A stretch of 64,000 nucleotides of DNA from Acidovorax delafieldii (GCF_007993815.1 NZ_VJWE01000003.1:41021-105020), one strand, 5' to 3'; positions 18,596 through 27,404 are shown, counted from the first letter of the stretch. Numbers and translations: made by a program. The notes: generated from the letters alone by a model not told the origin.

Positions 18596-19534
18596 TCAGC
18601 CCCCCGCACTGCGCCGAGCCAGGTGCACGCCCGCCAGCATGCAGCGCACCGATCCACCCGCCAGTTCGATGGTTGGCACGTCCAACGGCAGCAAGCGGGC
18701 GCTTTGCTCGATGGTGGCACGCTGCGCCGGTGTGAGGCTGGCAGCGGCGCGCGCCGACAGCGCCAGCACCCGGCCCTGGGCGCCCGAGAGCTCCAGCGCG
18801 TTGCCGGCAAATTCCCTGATCTGGTGGGGGCTCAGGGCGATGACCTCGCGGCCCGTTTCGCGCAGGCGCTCGCACACGGCTGCACGGCGAGCAGGGTCGG
18901 TGATCATGTGAAAGCCACCCAGCGCAAACGCGGTGCCGATGCAGAGCATCACGTTGGTGTGGTAGCAGGGCTGGCCCTCGTCGTCGGCCGTGGCAAAGAC
19001 CATGGGCTCGTAGTTGAAGTGCGTGCAAAAGCGCTCCAGAGCCACGGGGTCGGCGCGGTTCGATTGCGCGGTGTAGGCAATGCGGCCGATGTGGTCCAGG
19101 ACCATCGCACCGGTGCCCTCCAGAAACATGCCATCGGCCTCCAGTCCCGAGTAGTCGATCACGTCCTGCACGCGGTACTCGGCCTTGAGCAACGCGATGA
19201 CATCGCTGCGCCGCTCTCGCCGCCGGCTCCTGGCGTACATGGGGTAGATCGCCACATGGCCGCCCGCGTGGGTGGAGAACCAGTTGTTGGGGAACACTGC
19301 GTCGGGCGTGTCGTGCTCGCCGGGGTCGTCGAACAGGTGCACGCGCACCCCTGCGCCCTCCAGGCGCTCTGCCGCAGCAGTGACCTCGGCAAACGCGCGG
19401 CGCGAGGTGTCACGGGCCGCCAGCTGCGCGGTGCGTACCTGAAAGGCGTTGTCGGCGGCGGTTTCGGGGTTGGGGTGAAAGCGGTGCGGGCGCACCATCA
19501 CAACGGCGCTGGGGGCTTGTACTGAGACGTGCAT
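18596..19534 (-). CDS. ctlX: CtlX-type guanidino hydrolase (arginine deiminase-like superfamily)
   Basis: A 312-residue enzyme of the guanidine-modifying (pentein) superfamily, of the type named citrulline-utilization hydrolase CtlX. Motifs seen are VRPHRFHPNPET at the N-terminus, DAVFPNNWFSTH (substrate carboxylate binding), EGTGAMVLDHIGRIAY, CYHTNVMLCIG with the conserved His, and a C-terminal GGSVRCMLAGVHL with the catalytic Cys near residue 301. Dimethylargininase is a related possibility. It is divergent from an AsnC/Lrp regulator (19663), which probably controls it in response to an amino acid. Confidence 0.85.
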   Translation of the reverse strand: MHVSVQAPSAVVMVRPHRFHPNPETAADNAFQVRTAQLAARDTSRRAFAEVTAAAERLEGAGVRVHLFDDPGEHDTPDAVFPNNWFSTHAGGHVAIYPMYARSRRRERRSDVIALLKAEYRVQDVIDYSGLEADGMFLEGTGAMVLDHIGRIAYTAQSNRADPVALERFCTHFNYEPMVFATADDEGQPCYHTNVMLCIGTAFALGGFHMITDPARRAAVCERLRETGREVIALSPHQIREFAGNALELSGAQGRVLALSARAAASLTPAQRATIEQSARLLPLDVPTIELAGGSVRCMLAGVHLARRSAGG

Positions 19535-19662
19535 GGCGGGGCTGGGTGTGAAAGAAGAGCGAAGAAGTCCCAGAATTTTCTTGGCAGCCCCTGCTATCCT
19601 CTAGCCTCATAACTGGTCAAAATGGCTGATAAATTGCCGTTCTGCCAGTTCTGAAGCCCACT

Positions 19663-20094
19663 ATGACCAAGCTCGACGACACCGACCGCGAAATCATCAG
19701 CATCTTGCGCGCCGACGCGCGCACCCCTGTGGCCACGTTGGCGCAAAAGCTGCGCGTATCGCGCGGCACCGTGCAGAACCGCCTGCACAAGATGGAGGAG
19801 AGCGGCGTCATCACCGGCTACACCGTGCGCCTGCGCCCTGATTCCGAGCCGCAGCGCATCCGTGCATGGATGAGCATTGCGGTCGAAGGCAATGCCGCCC
19901 CCGCCGTCATCCGGGCGCTGCGCGGCGAGCCCACGGTGGGGACGCTGCACACCACCAATGGCCGTTGGGACATCGTGGCCGAGGTGCGTGCCGAGAGCCT
20001 GGAGGCGTTTGACGCGGCCCTGGGCCGCATTCGCCTCACGCCCGGCATTGGCAACACCGAAACCAGCATCTTGTTGTCCACCTACAAGGCGTGA
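19663..20094 (+). CDS. AsnC/Lrp-family transcriptional regulator (beside ctlX)
   Basis: A 143-residue regulator. The N-terminal winged HTH is LDDTDREIISILRADART followed by VSRGTVQNRLHKMEESGVI, and the C-terminal RAM ligand-binding domain has VGTLHTTNGRWDIVAEV and TPGIGNTETSILLS. Standard Lrp length. It is transcribed away from ctlX with a 128-base shared upstream region, the usual arrangement for a local amino-acid-responsive activator. Confidence 0.92.
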   Translation: MTKLDDTDREIISILRADARTPVATLAQKLRVSRGTVQNRLHKMEESGVITGYTVRLRPDSEPQRIRAWMSIAVEGNAAPAVIRALRGEPTVGTLHTTNGRWDIVAEVRAESLEAFDAALGRIRLTPGIGNTETSILLSTYKA

Positions 20095-20235
20095 TGCGGC
20101 CCTGGCGGTGCACCAGCGCAAGGGCTGCGCGCTGGCGCCTGGGCGACAGCGGCTAGGGGGTTTCCGCATGCCCTCGCAGCGCGGCCTGCAGTCCAATGGT
20201 GAAGTCTTTGTTTTTGCATTTTCAGGAGCCTCGCC

Positions 20236-21198
20236 ATGCAACGTCGCCAGATCATCCAATGGGGAGCCGCCAGCCTCGCCGCCCCCGCATTCCTGGCGCA
20301 GGCCCAGAGCTTTCCCAGCAAGCCCATCAAGCTGGTCATCGCCTTTCCGGCCGGAGGCCCCACCGACATCACCATGCGGTCGCTGGCCGACAACGCCAGC
20401 AAGATCCTGGGCCAGCCCGTGATCGTGGAGAACAAGCCCGGAGCCGGCGGCACCTTGCCCGCACAGCAGCTGCAAACGTCTCCCGCCGATGGCTACACGG
20501 TGGCGCAGATTCCGCTGGGCGTGTTCCGCCTGCCCTACACCACCAAGATCAACTGGGACCCGGTCAAGGACATCAGCTACGTGCTCAACGTCACCGGCTA
20601 CGCGTTTGGCCTGGTGGTGCCTGCCGACTCCCCGCTCAAGACCTGGACGCACTTCGTGGCCTGGGCCAAGGCCAACCCCGGCAAACTGAGCTACGGCTCC
20701 ACCGGCACCATGACCAGCCCGCACCTGACGATGGAACTCATCGCCCAGCAGCTGGGCCTGGAGCTGCTGCACGTGCCCTACAAGGGCAGTGCCGACCTGA
20801 TGCAATCCATCCTGGGCGGGCAGATCATGGCGGCGGCCGACTCCACGGGCTTTGCACCGCAGGTCGAGGCTGGCAAGCTGCGCGTGCTCAACACCTGGGG
20901 CGCCGAGCGCCTGGCTAAGTTCCCCGATGCACCCACGCTCAAGGAGCTGGGCCTGAACCTGGTGCAGAACTCGCCCTTTGGCATTGGCGCCCCCAAGGGC
21001 ACACCCGATGCGGTGGTCAAGCGCCTGCACGATGCTTTCAAGCAGGCGATGGAGCAGGAGAGCTACAAGACCGCACTGGCCCGCTACGACATGGTGCCGA
21101 TGTACATGAGTACGTCGGCGTACAAGAAGTTTGCGCAGGACACGTTCACGCGCGAGAAGGCGCTGGTGGAGAAACTGGGCTTGGCCAAACCCACCTGA
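20236..21198 (+). CDS. Bug-family (TctC-like) periplasmic solute-binding protein
   Basis: A 320-residue periplasmic receptor. The signal MQRRQIIQWGAASLAAPAFL contains a twin-arginine-like start, with cleavage near AQAQS. Bug hallmarks are KPIKLVIAFPAGGPTDI, VIVENKPGAGGTLPAQQL, LSYGSTGTMTSPHLTMEL, HVPYKGSADLMQSILGGQI and FGIGAPKGTPDAVVKRLHDAF. These bind carboxylates, amino acids or nicotinate-like ligands and are greatly expanded in Betaproteobacteria, usually without a linked transporter, as here. Confidence 0.92.
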   Translation: MQRRQIIQWGAASLAAPAFLAQAQSFPSKPIKLVIAFPAGGPTDITMRSLADNASKILGQPVIVENKPGAGGTLPAQQLQTSPADGYTVAQIPLGVFRLPYTTKINWDPVKDISYVLNVTGYAFGLVVPADSPLKTWTHFVAWAKANPGKLSYGSTGTMTSPHLTMELIAQQLGLELLHVPYKGSADLMQSILGGQIMAAADSTGFAPQVEAGKLRVLNTWGAERLAKFPDAPTLKELGLNLVQNSPFGIGAPKGTPDAVVKRLHDAFKQAMEQESYKTALARYDMVPMYMSTSAYKKFAQDTFTREKALVEKLGLAKPT

Positions 21199-21270
21199 GG
21201 CCACTCCCTTCGGAGGGCGCAATGCGTTCCGTGTGATGATCCGCAGCATTGAACGGAACTCACACACGAT

Positions 21271-22788
21271 ATGGCATCCCCCTCCGACAGCATCAGCATG
21301 GCCCTGTTTTGCGACTTTGAAAACGTCGCCCTGGGCGTGCGCGATGCGCAGTACGAAAAGTTCGACATCAAGCCCATCCTGGAGCGCCTGCTGCTCAAGG
21401 GCTCCATCGTGGTCAAGAAGGCCTATTGCGACTGGGAGCGCTACAAGGGCTTCAAGGCCACCATGCACGAGGCGAATTTCGAGCTGATCGAGATCCCCCA
21501 TGTGCGCCAGTCGGGCAAAAACTCGGCCGACATCCGCCTGGTGGTGGATGCGCTGGACCTCTGCTACACCAAGTCGCACGTCAACACCTTCGTCATCATC
21601 AGCGGCGACTCGGACTTCTCGCCGCTGGTGTCTAAGCTGCGCGAGAACAACAAGCAGGTGATCGGCGTGGGCGTGAAGCAGTCCACGTCCGATCTGCTGA
21701 TTGCCAACTGCGACGAATTCATCTTCTACGACGACCTGGTGCGCGAAAACCAGCGCGCCCAGGCCCGCCGCCAGAGCCCGGGCAGCAATCCGGCACCCGC
21801 GCCCCGTCGCAGCCCCGAGGAGGAGCGCAACCGCAAGGAAAGCCAGGACGCACGCCGCACCCAGGGCGTGGAGCTGGCGGCCGAAACGTTTGAAGCCCTG
21901 CTGTCCGAGCGCGGCGACACCGGCAAGATCTGGGCCTCGGTGCTCAAGGAGGCCATCAAGCGTCGCAAGCCCGATTTCAGCGAAGGCCGGTATGGCTTCC
22001 GCACCTTTGGCAACCTGCTCGAAGAAGCGCAGGCGCGCGGCCTGCTGGAGTTTGGGCGCGATGAAAAATCGGGAGCCTATGTGTTCCGCAGCCACGGTGG
22101 GCCGACGGCCGCCGCCGCGTCCGCGCGGCCTGAAGGCGCCGGTGAGCGAGCCAGCCAGGGCGGCGCCACGCGGCACGACTTTCATGCGGTGGCGACGGCA
22201 CCCGATTTGCGTTCTGACAGTGGCGAAGGGCAGGGCGCGCCGGGCCGCAGCCGGGGGCGTCGCGGTGAGGGCGCAGACCGCCCAGACACTCGCTCCACGC
22301 AGCGCAGCGAGCCGCGCCATGACTCGAACCAGGAGCCACTGGCGTCCGAGCAGGCGGATGTGCCGTCAGAGCGCCCGGCCAGCCGCTATTTCAGCCAGCC
22401 GGTGGCCCACGAGGCCGGGCCATTGGAGCGGGTGATCGACAGCAGCCCTGAGCAGGATGCGCGCACCGAAGCGTTGGATGGCTCCGAGGCCCCGGCAGCG
22501 CAGATACCTGCTGAGAACGATGGTGCCGAGCCTGCAGCCCCTCGCCGCAGCCGTGCCCGCAGTGGAGGCGGTGCCAAGCCAGCTGCCAGCGCCCCCAAGG
22601 CTGCTGCTGCGCCCCGAGCGCGTGGCGCGCGTGCCGTGGCGGATGCGGGCGGTGCTACAGCTGCCGAGGCATCGGCTTCTGTGGCCGACGCACCAGCCGC
22701 TGAGGCACAAGACGCGGATCCCACCAAGGTGGCCGCTCCCCGTCCACGCAGCCGGGCCCGCAAGCCGGCCGCCAAACCCGCCGAGTAA
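21271..22788 (+). CDS. NYN-domain nuclease-like protein with OST-HTH/LOTUS domain
   Basis: A 505-residue protein. Residues 1-150 are a NYN (PIN-like, LabA/DUF88) domain with the acidic metal-site motifs CDFENVALG, KNSADIRLVVDALD and FVIISGDSDFSPLVSKL. About residues 205-275 form an OST-HTH/LOTUS RNA-binding domain (ETFEALLSERGDTGKIW ... FRTFGNLLEEAQARGLLEF). The last ~230 residues are low-complexity, rich in Ala, Arg, Ser and Glu, and probably disordered. The combination suggests an RNA-directed nuclease or RNA-binding regulator; no target is evident. Its stop is 3 bases from the stop of the convergent fructokinase gene. Confidence 0.9.
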   Translation: MASPSDSISMALFCDFENVALGVRDAQYEKFDIKPILERLLLKGSIVVKKAYCDWERYKGFKATMHEANFELIEIPHVRQSGKNSADIRLVVDALDLCYTKSHVNTFVIISGDSDFSPLVSKLRENNKQVIGVGVKQSTSDLLIANCDEFIFYDDLVRENQRAQARRQSPGSNPAPAPRRSPEEERNRKESQDARRTQGVELAAETFEALLSERGDTGKIWASVLKEAIKRRKPDFSEGRYGFRTFGNLLEEAQARGLLEFGRDEKSGAYVFRSHGGPTAAAASARPEGAGERASQGGATRHDFHAVATAPDLRSDSGEGQGAPGRSRGRRGEGADRPDTRSTQRSEPRHDSNQEPLASEQADVPSERPASRYFSQPVAHEAGPLERVIDSSPEQDARTEALDGSEAPAAQIPAENDGAEPAAPRRSRARSGGGAKPAASAPKAAAAPRARGARAVADAGGATAAEASASVADAPAAEAQDADPTKVAAPRPRSRARKPAAKPAE

Positions 22789-22791
22789 GTG

Positions 22792-23850
22792 TTATTGGCC
22801 GGCTGCGGTCGCTGAGCGCCGCAACGCCAGCCGCTCTTGCACCTCTTCGTAGCGGGGCGGCGTGCAGCCCGCCCGCTCCACGCAGTGGCTGGCGCTGGCC
22901 AGCGCATGGTGCAGCACGGCGCGCAGCCGGGCCTCCGCAACCGGCGCCGTCAGGCCACCCGGGCGCAAGGTCAGCGCTTCTTCGCCCCACTCAGGCCCTG
23001 CCAGCCAGGCGGTGATCAAACCCGCCAGAAAACAGTCGCCCGCGCCCACCGTGTCCACCACAGTGATCGGAGCCTCCTCGCGCGCATGCACGGCCAAGCC
23101 GTCTCGCTGCAGCAGCCAGGCACCTTCCGGCCCCAGGGTCAGGGCGAGCCATTGGGCCTGTGTTTGCTGCTGCAAATAGTGGGCGCGCTCCAATGCGTTG
23201 GCACCCGGAACAGCCAGCGCGTCCAGGTCATCGTCGCTCACCTTGATGAGGTGGGCGTGCTGCAGGGCGGCCATCACATTGGCGCGGTAGGCCTCCGCAT
23301 CGTCCACGGCCGACAGGCGCAGGTTGGCATCGACCACCACCATGCGGCCGGCTGCGCGCTGCGCTGCCAGCCAGGGCTGGTAGATGGCGGCATCTTGTGC
23401 CACCAGCGCCAGGCAGCCCGTGGCCACCACTTGCAGCTCAGGCAATGCGGCGCAAGCAGCCGTCAGCGCGGCGGCCGTCACCTGGCGGTCGGCCACGCCG
23501 TCGCGGTAGAAGCTGTAGCTGGCCTTGCCCTCGGCATCCAGTGCGGCCAGCGCCAGCGCGCTGGGCGCACGCACCGGCGTGGGGGATGCCAGGGCCACGC
23601 CCGCGTTGTGCAGGCCGCGTGCCAGTTGTTGCCCCAGCAGGTCGCCCGACAGCGGGTTGAGGTACAGCGTGCCCACCCCTTGCAAACCCAGCGCGCGCGT
23701 GAGGTTGTACACCGCGCCGCCCGCGCAGGGCTTGAGGCGGCCATCGGGCTCTTCGATGAGGTCAAACAAGGCCTCGCCCGCCGTGGCCACCCGCAGCGGC
23801 GGTGCGGTGTGGGCGGGCCTGGAGTCGGCGGACTGGATAGGGAAAACCAT
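22792..23850 (-). CDS. PfkB-family fructokinase
   Basis: A 352-residue sugar kinase. N-terminal RVATAGEALFDLIEE and GGAVYNLTRALGLQGV (substrate site) and the C-terminal PfkB signature DTVGAGDCFLAGLITAW with the catalytic Asp are all present. It should phosphorylate cytoplasmic fructose to fructose-6-phosphate. The ATG at 23850 is chosen because the domain starts about 20 residues later; upstream sequence is the promoter region of the divergent frc operon. It has a C-terminal extension after the PfkB domain. Coordinated control with frcB through the shared operator at 23854 is likely. Confidence 0.9.
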   Translation of the reverse strand: MVFPIQSADSRPAHTAPPLRVATAGEALFDLIEEPDGRLKPCAGGAVYNLTRALGLQGVGTLYLNPLSGDLLGQQLARGLHNAGVALASPTPVRAPSALALAALDAEGKASYSFYRDGVADRQVTAAALTAACAALPELQVVATGCLALVAQDAAIYQPWLAAQRAAGRMVVVDANLRLSAVDDAEAYRANVMAALQHAHLIKVSDDDLDALAVPGANALERAHYLQQQTQAQWLALTLGPEGAWLLQRDGLAVHAREEAPITVVDTVGAGDCFLAGLITAWLAGPEWGEEALTLRPGGLTAPVAEARLRAVLHHALASASHCVERAGCTPPRYEEVQERLALRRSATAAGQ

Positions 23851-23853
23851 AAG

Positions 23854-23870
23854 TAAATCCACTTGATTTA
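23854..23870. promoter_or_regulatory. Putative operator palindrome for the fructose regulon
   Basis: Perfect 6-bp arms TAAATC and GATTTA with CACTT between. It lies 4 bases upstream of the fructokinase start and overlaps the putative -35 box of frcB, the right position for a repressor acting on both genes. The ROK protein at 27405 is the obvious candidate. Confidence 0.5.
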
Positions 23871-23892
23871 TTAACTTGTCGGCCACTATAGT
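23863..23892 (+). promoter_or_regulatory. Putative sigma-70 promoter of the frc operon
   Basis: TTGATT (23863-23868), 18-base spacer, TATAGT (23887-23892), about 95 bases before frcB. Confidence 0.45.
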
Positions 23893-23986
23893 TCGATCCC
23901 ATCCACCCGACAAGAGTGGTTCACCTGCCAGCCGCGCAGCACGGGGCCGACAGGAATCTGCCATCCCAACACCCGGAGACAACACC

Positions 23987-25000
23987 ATGCAACGCACCCC
24001 CGCCTTCGCGCTTTCTGCCCTTGCCCTCACCGGCGCCCTGGCCTGTGGCCTGGCCCAGGCACAGACGTCCGAACCCGTCATCGGCCTCATCACCAAGACC
24101 GAGACCAACCCCTTCTTCGTGAAGATGAAAGAGGGCGCCACGGCAGAGGCCAAGAAGCTGGGTGCCAAGCTGGTGTCGGCCGCAGGCAAGACCGATGGCG
24201 ACAACGCGGGCCAGGTCACGGCCATGGAGAACCTGATCGCCGCCGGTGCCAAGACCATCCTCATCACCCCCAGCGACGCCAAGGCCATCGTGCCCGCGAT
24301 CAAGAAGGCGCAGGCGCGCGGCGTGATGGTGATTGCGCTCGACAGTCCCACCGAGCCCATGGATGCGACCGACGCGCTGTTTGCCACCGACAACTACAAG
24401 GCGGGCGAGCTGATCGGCCAGTACGCCAAGGCCGCTGCTGCGGGCAAGAAACCTGTGATTGCCACGCTGGACCTGTTCCCCGGACACCCGGTGGGCGCGC
24501 AGCGGCACAACGGCTTCCTGAAAGGCTTTGGCTTGCAGGCGAACGATGCCAAGAGCAATGAACTCTCGCGCCCCGCCGAAGTGGTCTGCATGGCCGACAG
24601 CTTTGGTGACCGCGCCAAGGGCCAGACCGGTATGGAAAACTGCCTGCAGAAGAACCCTGACATCAACATCGTCTACACCATCAACGAGCCCGCCGCAGCC
24701 GGTGCCTACAACGCGCTCAAGGCCGCAGGCAAGGAGAAGAACGTGCTCATCGTCTCGGTGGACGGCGGCTGCGCAGGCATTGCCGACGTGGGCAAGGGCG
24801 TGATCGCCGCCACCAGCCAGCAGTACCCGCTGCGCATGGCCGCCATGGGTGTGGCGGCAGGCGTGGAATACGCCAAGACCGGCAAGAAGGTGAGTGGCTA
24901 CACCGACACCGGTGTGACGCTGATCGCTGCCAAGCCCATGGCGGGTGTGGACAGCAAGGATGTGAAGACCGGCACCGACCTGTGCTGGGGCGCCAAGTAA
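23987..25000 (+). CDS. frcB: Fructose ABC transporter periplasmic binding protein
   Basis: A 337-residue receptor of the ribose/galactose-binding class (Peripla_BP_4). The signal MQRTPAFALSALALTGALAC ends near AQAQ. Typical segments are IGLITKTETNPFFVKMKEGA, ITPSDAKAIVPAIKKAQARG, VIALDSPTEP, VVCMADSFGDRAKGQ and IVYTINEPAAAGAYNAL. Specificity for fructose is inferred from the neighbours (fructokinase, ROK repressor) and the match in gene set to Sinorhizobium frcBCA. ATG 23987 has GGAG upstream. First gene of the operon. Confidence 0.88.
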   Translation: MQRTPAFALSALALTGALACGLAQAQTSEPVIGLITKTETNPFFVKMKEGATAEAKKLGAKLVSAAGKTDGDNAGQVTAMENLIAAGAKTILITPSDAKAIVPAIKKAQARGVMVIALDSPTEPMDATDALFATDNYKAGELIGQYAKAAAAGKKPVIATLDLFPGHPVGAQRHNGFLKGFGLQANDAKSNELSRPAEVVCMADSFGDRAKGQTGMENCLQKNPDINIVYTINEPAAAGAYNALKAAGKEKNVLIVSVDGGCAGIADVGKGVIAATSQQYPLRMAAMGVAAGVEYAKTGKKVSGYTDTGVTLIAAKPMAGVDSKDVKTGTDLCWGAK

Positions 25001-25111
25001 GAGCCGTTCTCAAAACTCTTCTGGCGTCGTTGCTGCGTCTTGTCGTACTACCGTACTGCCTGCGACGCAGCGCCTAGCCAGAACCGCTTCGCTGAGTTTT
25101 GCGATCGGCTC
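25001..25111. repeat. 111-bp imperfect palindrome between frcB and frcC
   Basis: Begins immediately after the frcB stop. Outer arms GAGCCGTTCTCAAAACTC and GAGTTTTGCGATCGGCTC pair. Inner arms TTCTGGCGTCGTTGCTGCGTC and GACGCAGCGCCTAGCCAGAA also pair around the centre CGTACTACCGTACT. It is a strong RNA hairpin inside the operon and probably a member of a dispersed family. Confidence 0.75.
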
Positions 25112-25166
25112 CCAACCGACAACTGCTTTTTCTGAGCGCCCCCTTTTCCACCCGCACGGAGCCGCC

Positions 25167-26126
25167 ATGTCCTCGACCGCTTCCAAATTACCGCCGCTGG
25201 CCACGCTGGGGCCGTTCATTGCGCTGATCCTGGCGTGCGCCTTTTTTGCCACGCAGAGCGAACGTTTTCTGTCGGCGCAGAACTTCGCGCTGATCCTGCA
25301 GCAGGTCATGGTGGTGGCGGTCATCGCCATTGGCCAGACGCTGGTGATCCTCACCGCGGGCATCGATTTGTCGTGTGGCATGGTGATGGCGCTGGGCGGC
25401 ATCGTGATGACCAAGATGGCGGCGGACTACGGCCTTTCGGCCCCCGTGGCGATTGCCTGCGGCATGGCGGTGACCATGCTGTTCGGGTTGATCAACGGCC
25501 TGCTCGTCACCAAGATCAAGCTGCCGCCCTTCATCGTGACGCTGGGCACGCTCAACATCGCGTTTGCCGCCACGCAGCTGTACTCGGGCGCGCAGACCAT
25601 CACCGACATCCCCGCTGGCATGACTGCGCTGGGCAACACCTTCCAGCTGGGGCAGACCGCCATCGTCTGGGGCGCGGTGCTCATGCTGGCCCTGTACCTC
25701 GTCACCTGGTTTGCGCTGCGCGAGACCGCGCCGGGCCGCCATGTCTACGCCGTGGGCAACAGCCCCGAGGCCACGCGCCTCACTGGCATTGCCACCGACA
25801 AGGTGCTGCTGGGCGTGTATGTGCTGGCGGGACTGTTCTATGGCATCGCGTCGGTGCTGTCGGTGGCCCGTACCGGCGCGGGCGACCCGAACGCGGGCCA
25901 AACCGAAAACCTCGACGCCATCAGCGCCGTGGTGCTAGGCGGCACCAGCCTGTTTGGCGGGCGCGGCATGATTTTGGGCACGCTGGTGGGGGCGCTGATT
26001 GTGGGCGTGTTCCGCAATGGGCTCACGCTCATGGGCGTGTCGTCGGTGTACCAGATCCTGGTGACCGGCATCCTCGTGATCCTGGCCGTGGCCACCGACC
26101 AACTCTCGCGCAAAGGAGTGCGTTGA
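25167..26126 (+). CDS. frcC: Fructose ABC transporter permease
   Basis: A 319-residue inner-membrane permease of the RbsC/AraH family. Visible are LTAGIDLSCGMVMALGGIV, PPFIVTLGTLNIAFA, the EAA-like loop AVGNSPEATRLTGI, and the late GGTSLFGGRGMILGTLVGAL. About eight to ten membrane segments. It follows frcB after the hairpin and precedes the ATPase by 2 bases, so the three subunits are complete and in order B-C-A. Confidence 0.9.
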   Translation: MSSTASKLPPLATLGPFIALILACAFFATQSERFLSAQNFALILQQVMVVAVIAIGQTLVILTAGIDLSCGMVMALGGIVMTKMAADYGLSAPVAIACGMAVTMLFGLINGLLVTKIKLPPFIVTLGTLNIAFAATQLYSGAQTITDIPAGMTALGNTFQLGQTAIVWGAVLMLALYLVTWFALRETAPGRHVYAVGNSPEATRLTGIATDKVLLGVYVLAGLFYGIASVLSVARTGAGDPNAGQTENLDAISAVVLGGTSLFGGRGMILGTLVGALIVGVFRNGLTLMGVSSVYQILVTGILVILAVATDQLSRKGVR

Positions 26127-26128
26127 TC

Positions 26129-26935
26129 ATGACCAACTCCACACACACAACGAACGCGCCGCTGGTCATGCAGGCCAAGGGCCTGGTCAAGCGCTACGGC
26201 CAAGTTACTGCACTCGACGGCGCCGACTTTGAGCTGCGCGCCGGGGAGATCCTGGCCGTGATCGGCGACAACGGCGCGGGCAAGTCGAGCCTCATCAAGG
26301 CGCTGTCGGGCGCCACCGTGCCCGACGAAGGCGAGATCCTGCTCGACGGCCAGCGCATCCAGTTCAAAAGCCCCATCGACGCGCGCCGCGCGGGCATCGA
26401 AACCGTGTACCAGGACCTGGCCGTGGCCCCGGCCATGACCATTGCCGAGAACCTGTTCCTCGGCCGTGAACTGCGCCGCCCCGGACTGCTGGGCAGCGCG
26501 CTGCGCATGCTCGACAAGAAGAAGATGCTGGAAGAAAGCGTGGCCCGCATGGCCGAGCTGAAGGTCGGCATCCGCTCCATGACGCAGGCGGTGGAGACAC
26601 TCTCGGGCGGCCAGCGCCAGTGCGTGGCCGTGGCGCGCGCGGCAGCGTTTGCGCGCCATGTCGTCATCATGGACGAGCCCACTGCCGCCCTCGGCGTGAA
26701 GGAGGGCAACATGGTGCTGGAGCTGATCCGCCGCGTGCGTGACAAGGGCCTGCCTGTGATTCTCATCAGCCACAACATGCCCCATGTGTTCGAGATTGCC
26801 GACCGCATCCACATCGCCCGCCTGGGCAAGCGCGCTGCCGTCGTCAACCCCAAGAAGATCAGCATGAGCGACACCGTAGCCGTGATGACCGGTGCCATGG
26901 CGGCCTCCGACCTGCCCGCTGAATGCCTTGCCTGA
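26129..26935 (+). CDS. frcA: Fructose ABC transporter ATP-binding protein
   Basis: A 268-residue ATPase. One ABC domain: Walker A GDNGAGKSS, signature LSGGQRQ, Walker B VVIMDEP, switch His in ILISHNMPHV. The single-domain form distinguishes FrcA from RbsA-type proteins, which carry two. The start at 26129 lies 2 bases after the permease stop with AGGAG just upstream; the open frame further upstream is antisense-like sequence within the permease gene. Confidence 0.9.
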   Translation: MTNSTHTTNAPLVMQAKGLVKRYGQVTALDGADFELRAGEILAVIGDNGAGKSSLIKALSGATVPDEGEILLDGQRIQFKSPIDARRAGIETVYQDLAVAPAMTIAENLFLGRELRRPGLLGSALRMLDKKKMLEESVARMAELKVGIRSMTQAVETLSGGQRQCVAVARAAAFARHVVIMDEPTAALGVKEGNMVLELIRRVRDKGLPVILISHNMPHVFEIADRIHIARLGKRAAVVNPKKISMSDTVAVMTGAMAASDLPAECLA

Positions 26936-26938
26936 AAC

Positions 26939-27391
26939 ATGCTGAAAAATATCGACCCCCTGCTGACCCCCGACCTGCTCAAGGTGCTGGCCGAGATGGG
27001 CCATGACGACGCCATCGTGCTGGCCGACGCCAACTTCACCGCCATGAGCCTGGGCGCGGGCAAGCCCGTGCTGCGCCTGCCCGGCATTGGCATGGCGCGT
27101 GCCGTGCAAGCGGTGGCCAGTGTGCTGCCCCTGGCGCAGGATGTGCCGCACCCCGTGGCCTACATGCAGGTGGGTGGCACCGAGGTGCCGTACCGCTCAG
27201 CCCTGCAGCGCGAAACCATGGACGTACTGGCGCGCGAGGGCGTGGCCAGCGAGCAGGCCGAGGGCGTGGAGCGTTTTGCGTTCTACGAACGCGTCAAAAA
27301 GGCCTATGCCATCGTTGTGACGGGCGAGCTGCAGCCCTGGGGCAACTTCCTGCTGCGCAAGGGCGTCATCGGCGACACTCTGAACGCCTGA
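26939..27391 (+). CDS. RbsD/FucU-family sugar mutarotase
   Basis: A 150-residue protein. MLKNIDPLLTPDLLKVLAEMGHDD with the catalytic His, VLADANFTA and the C-terminal YAIVVTGELQPWGNFLLRKG are characteristic of the FucU/RbsD fold. These enzymes speed interconversion of anomers (pyranose/furanose or alpha/beta). Here it starts 3 bases after frcA, so it probably converts imported sugar to the form used by the kinase. Presence in a fructose operon is less common than in ribose or fucose operons. Confidence 0.88.
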   Translation: MLKNIDPLLTPDLLKVLAEMGHDDAIVLADANFTAMSLGAGKPVLRLPGIGMARAVQAVASVLPLAQDVPHPVAYMQVGGTEVPYRSALQRETMDVLAREGVASEQAEGVERFAFYERVKKAYAIVVTGELQPWGNFLLRKGVIGDTLNA

Positions 27392-27404
27392 TCGTTTCAT
27401 CACC

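Noticed and set aside
19594..22320. A 908-codon minus-strand open frame spanning lrp, the Bug gene and the NYN gene
   Set aside because: It crosses three well-supported sense genes and has no recognisable domain; it is a GC-driven shadow.
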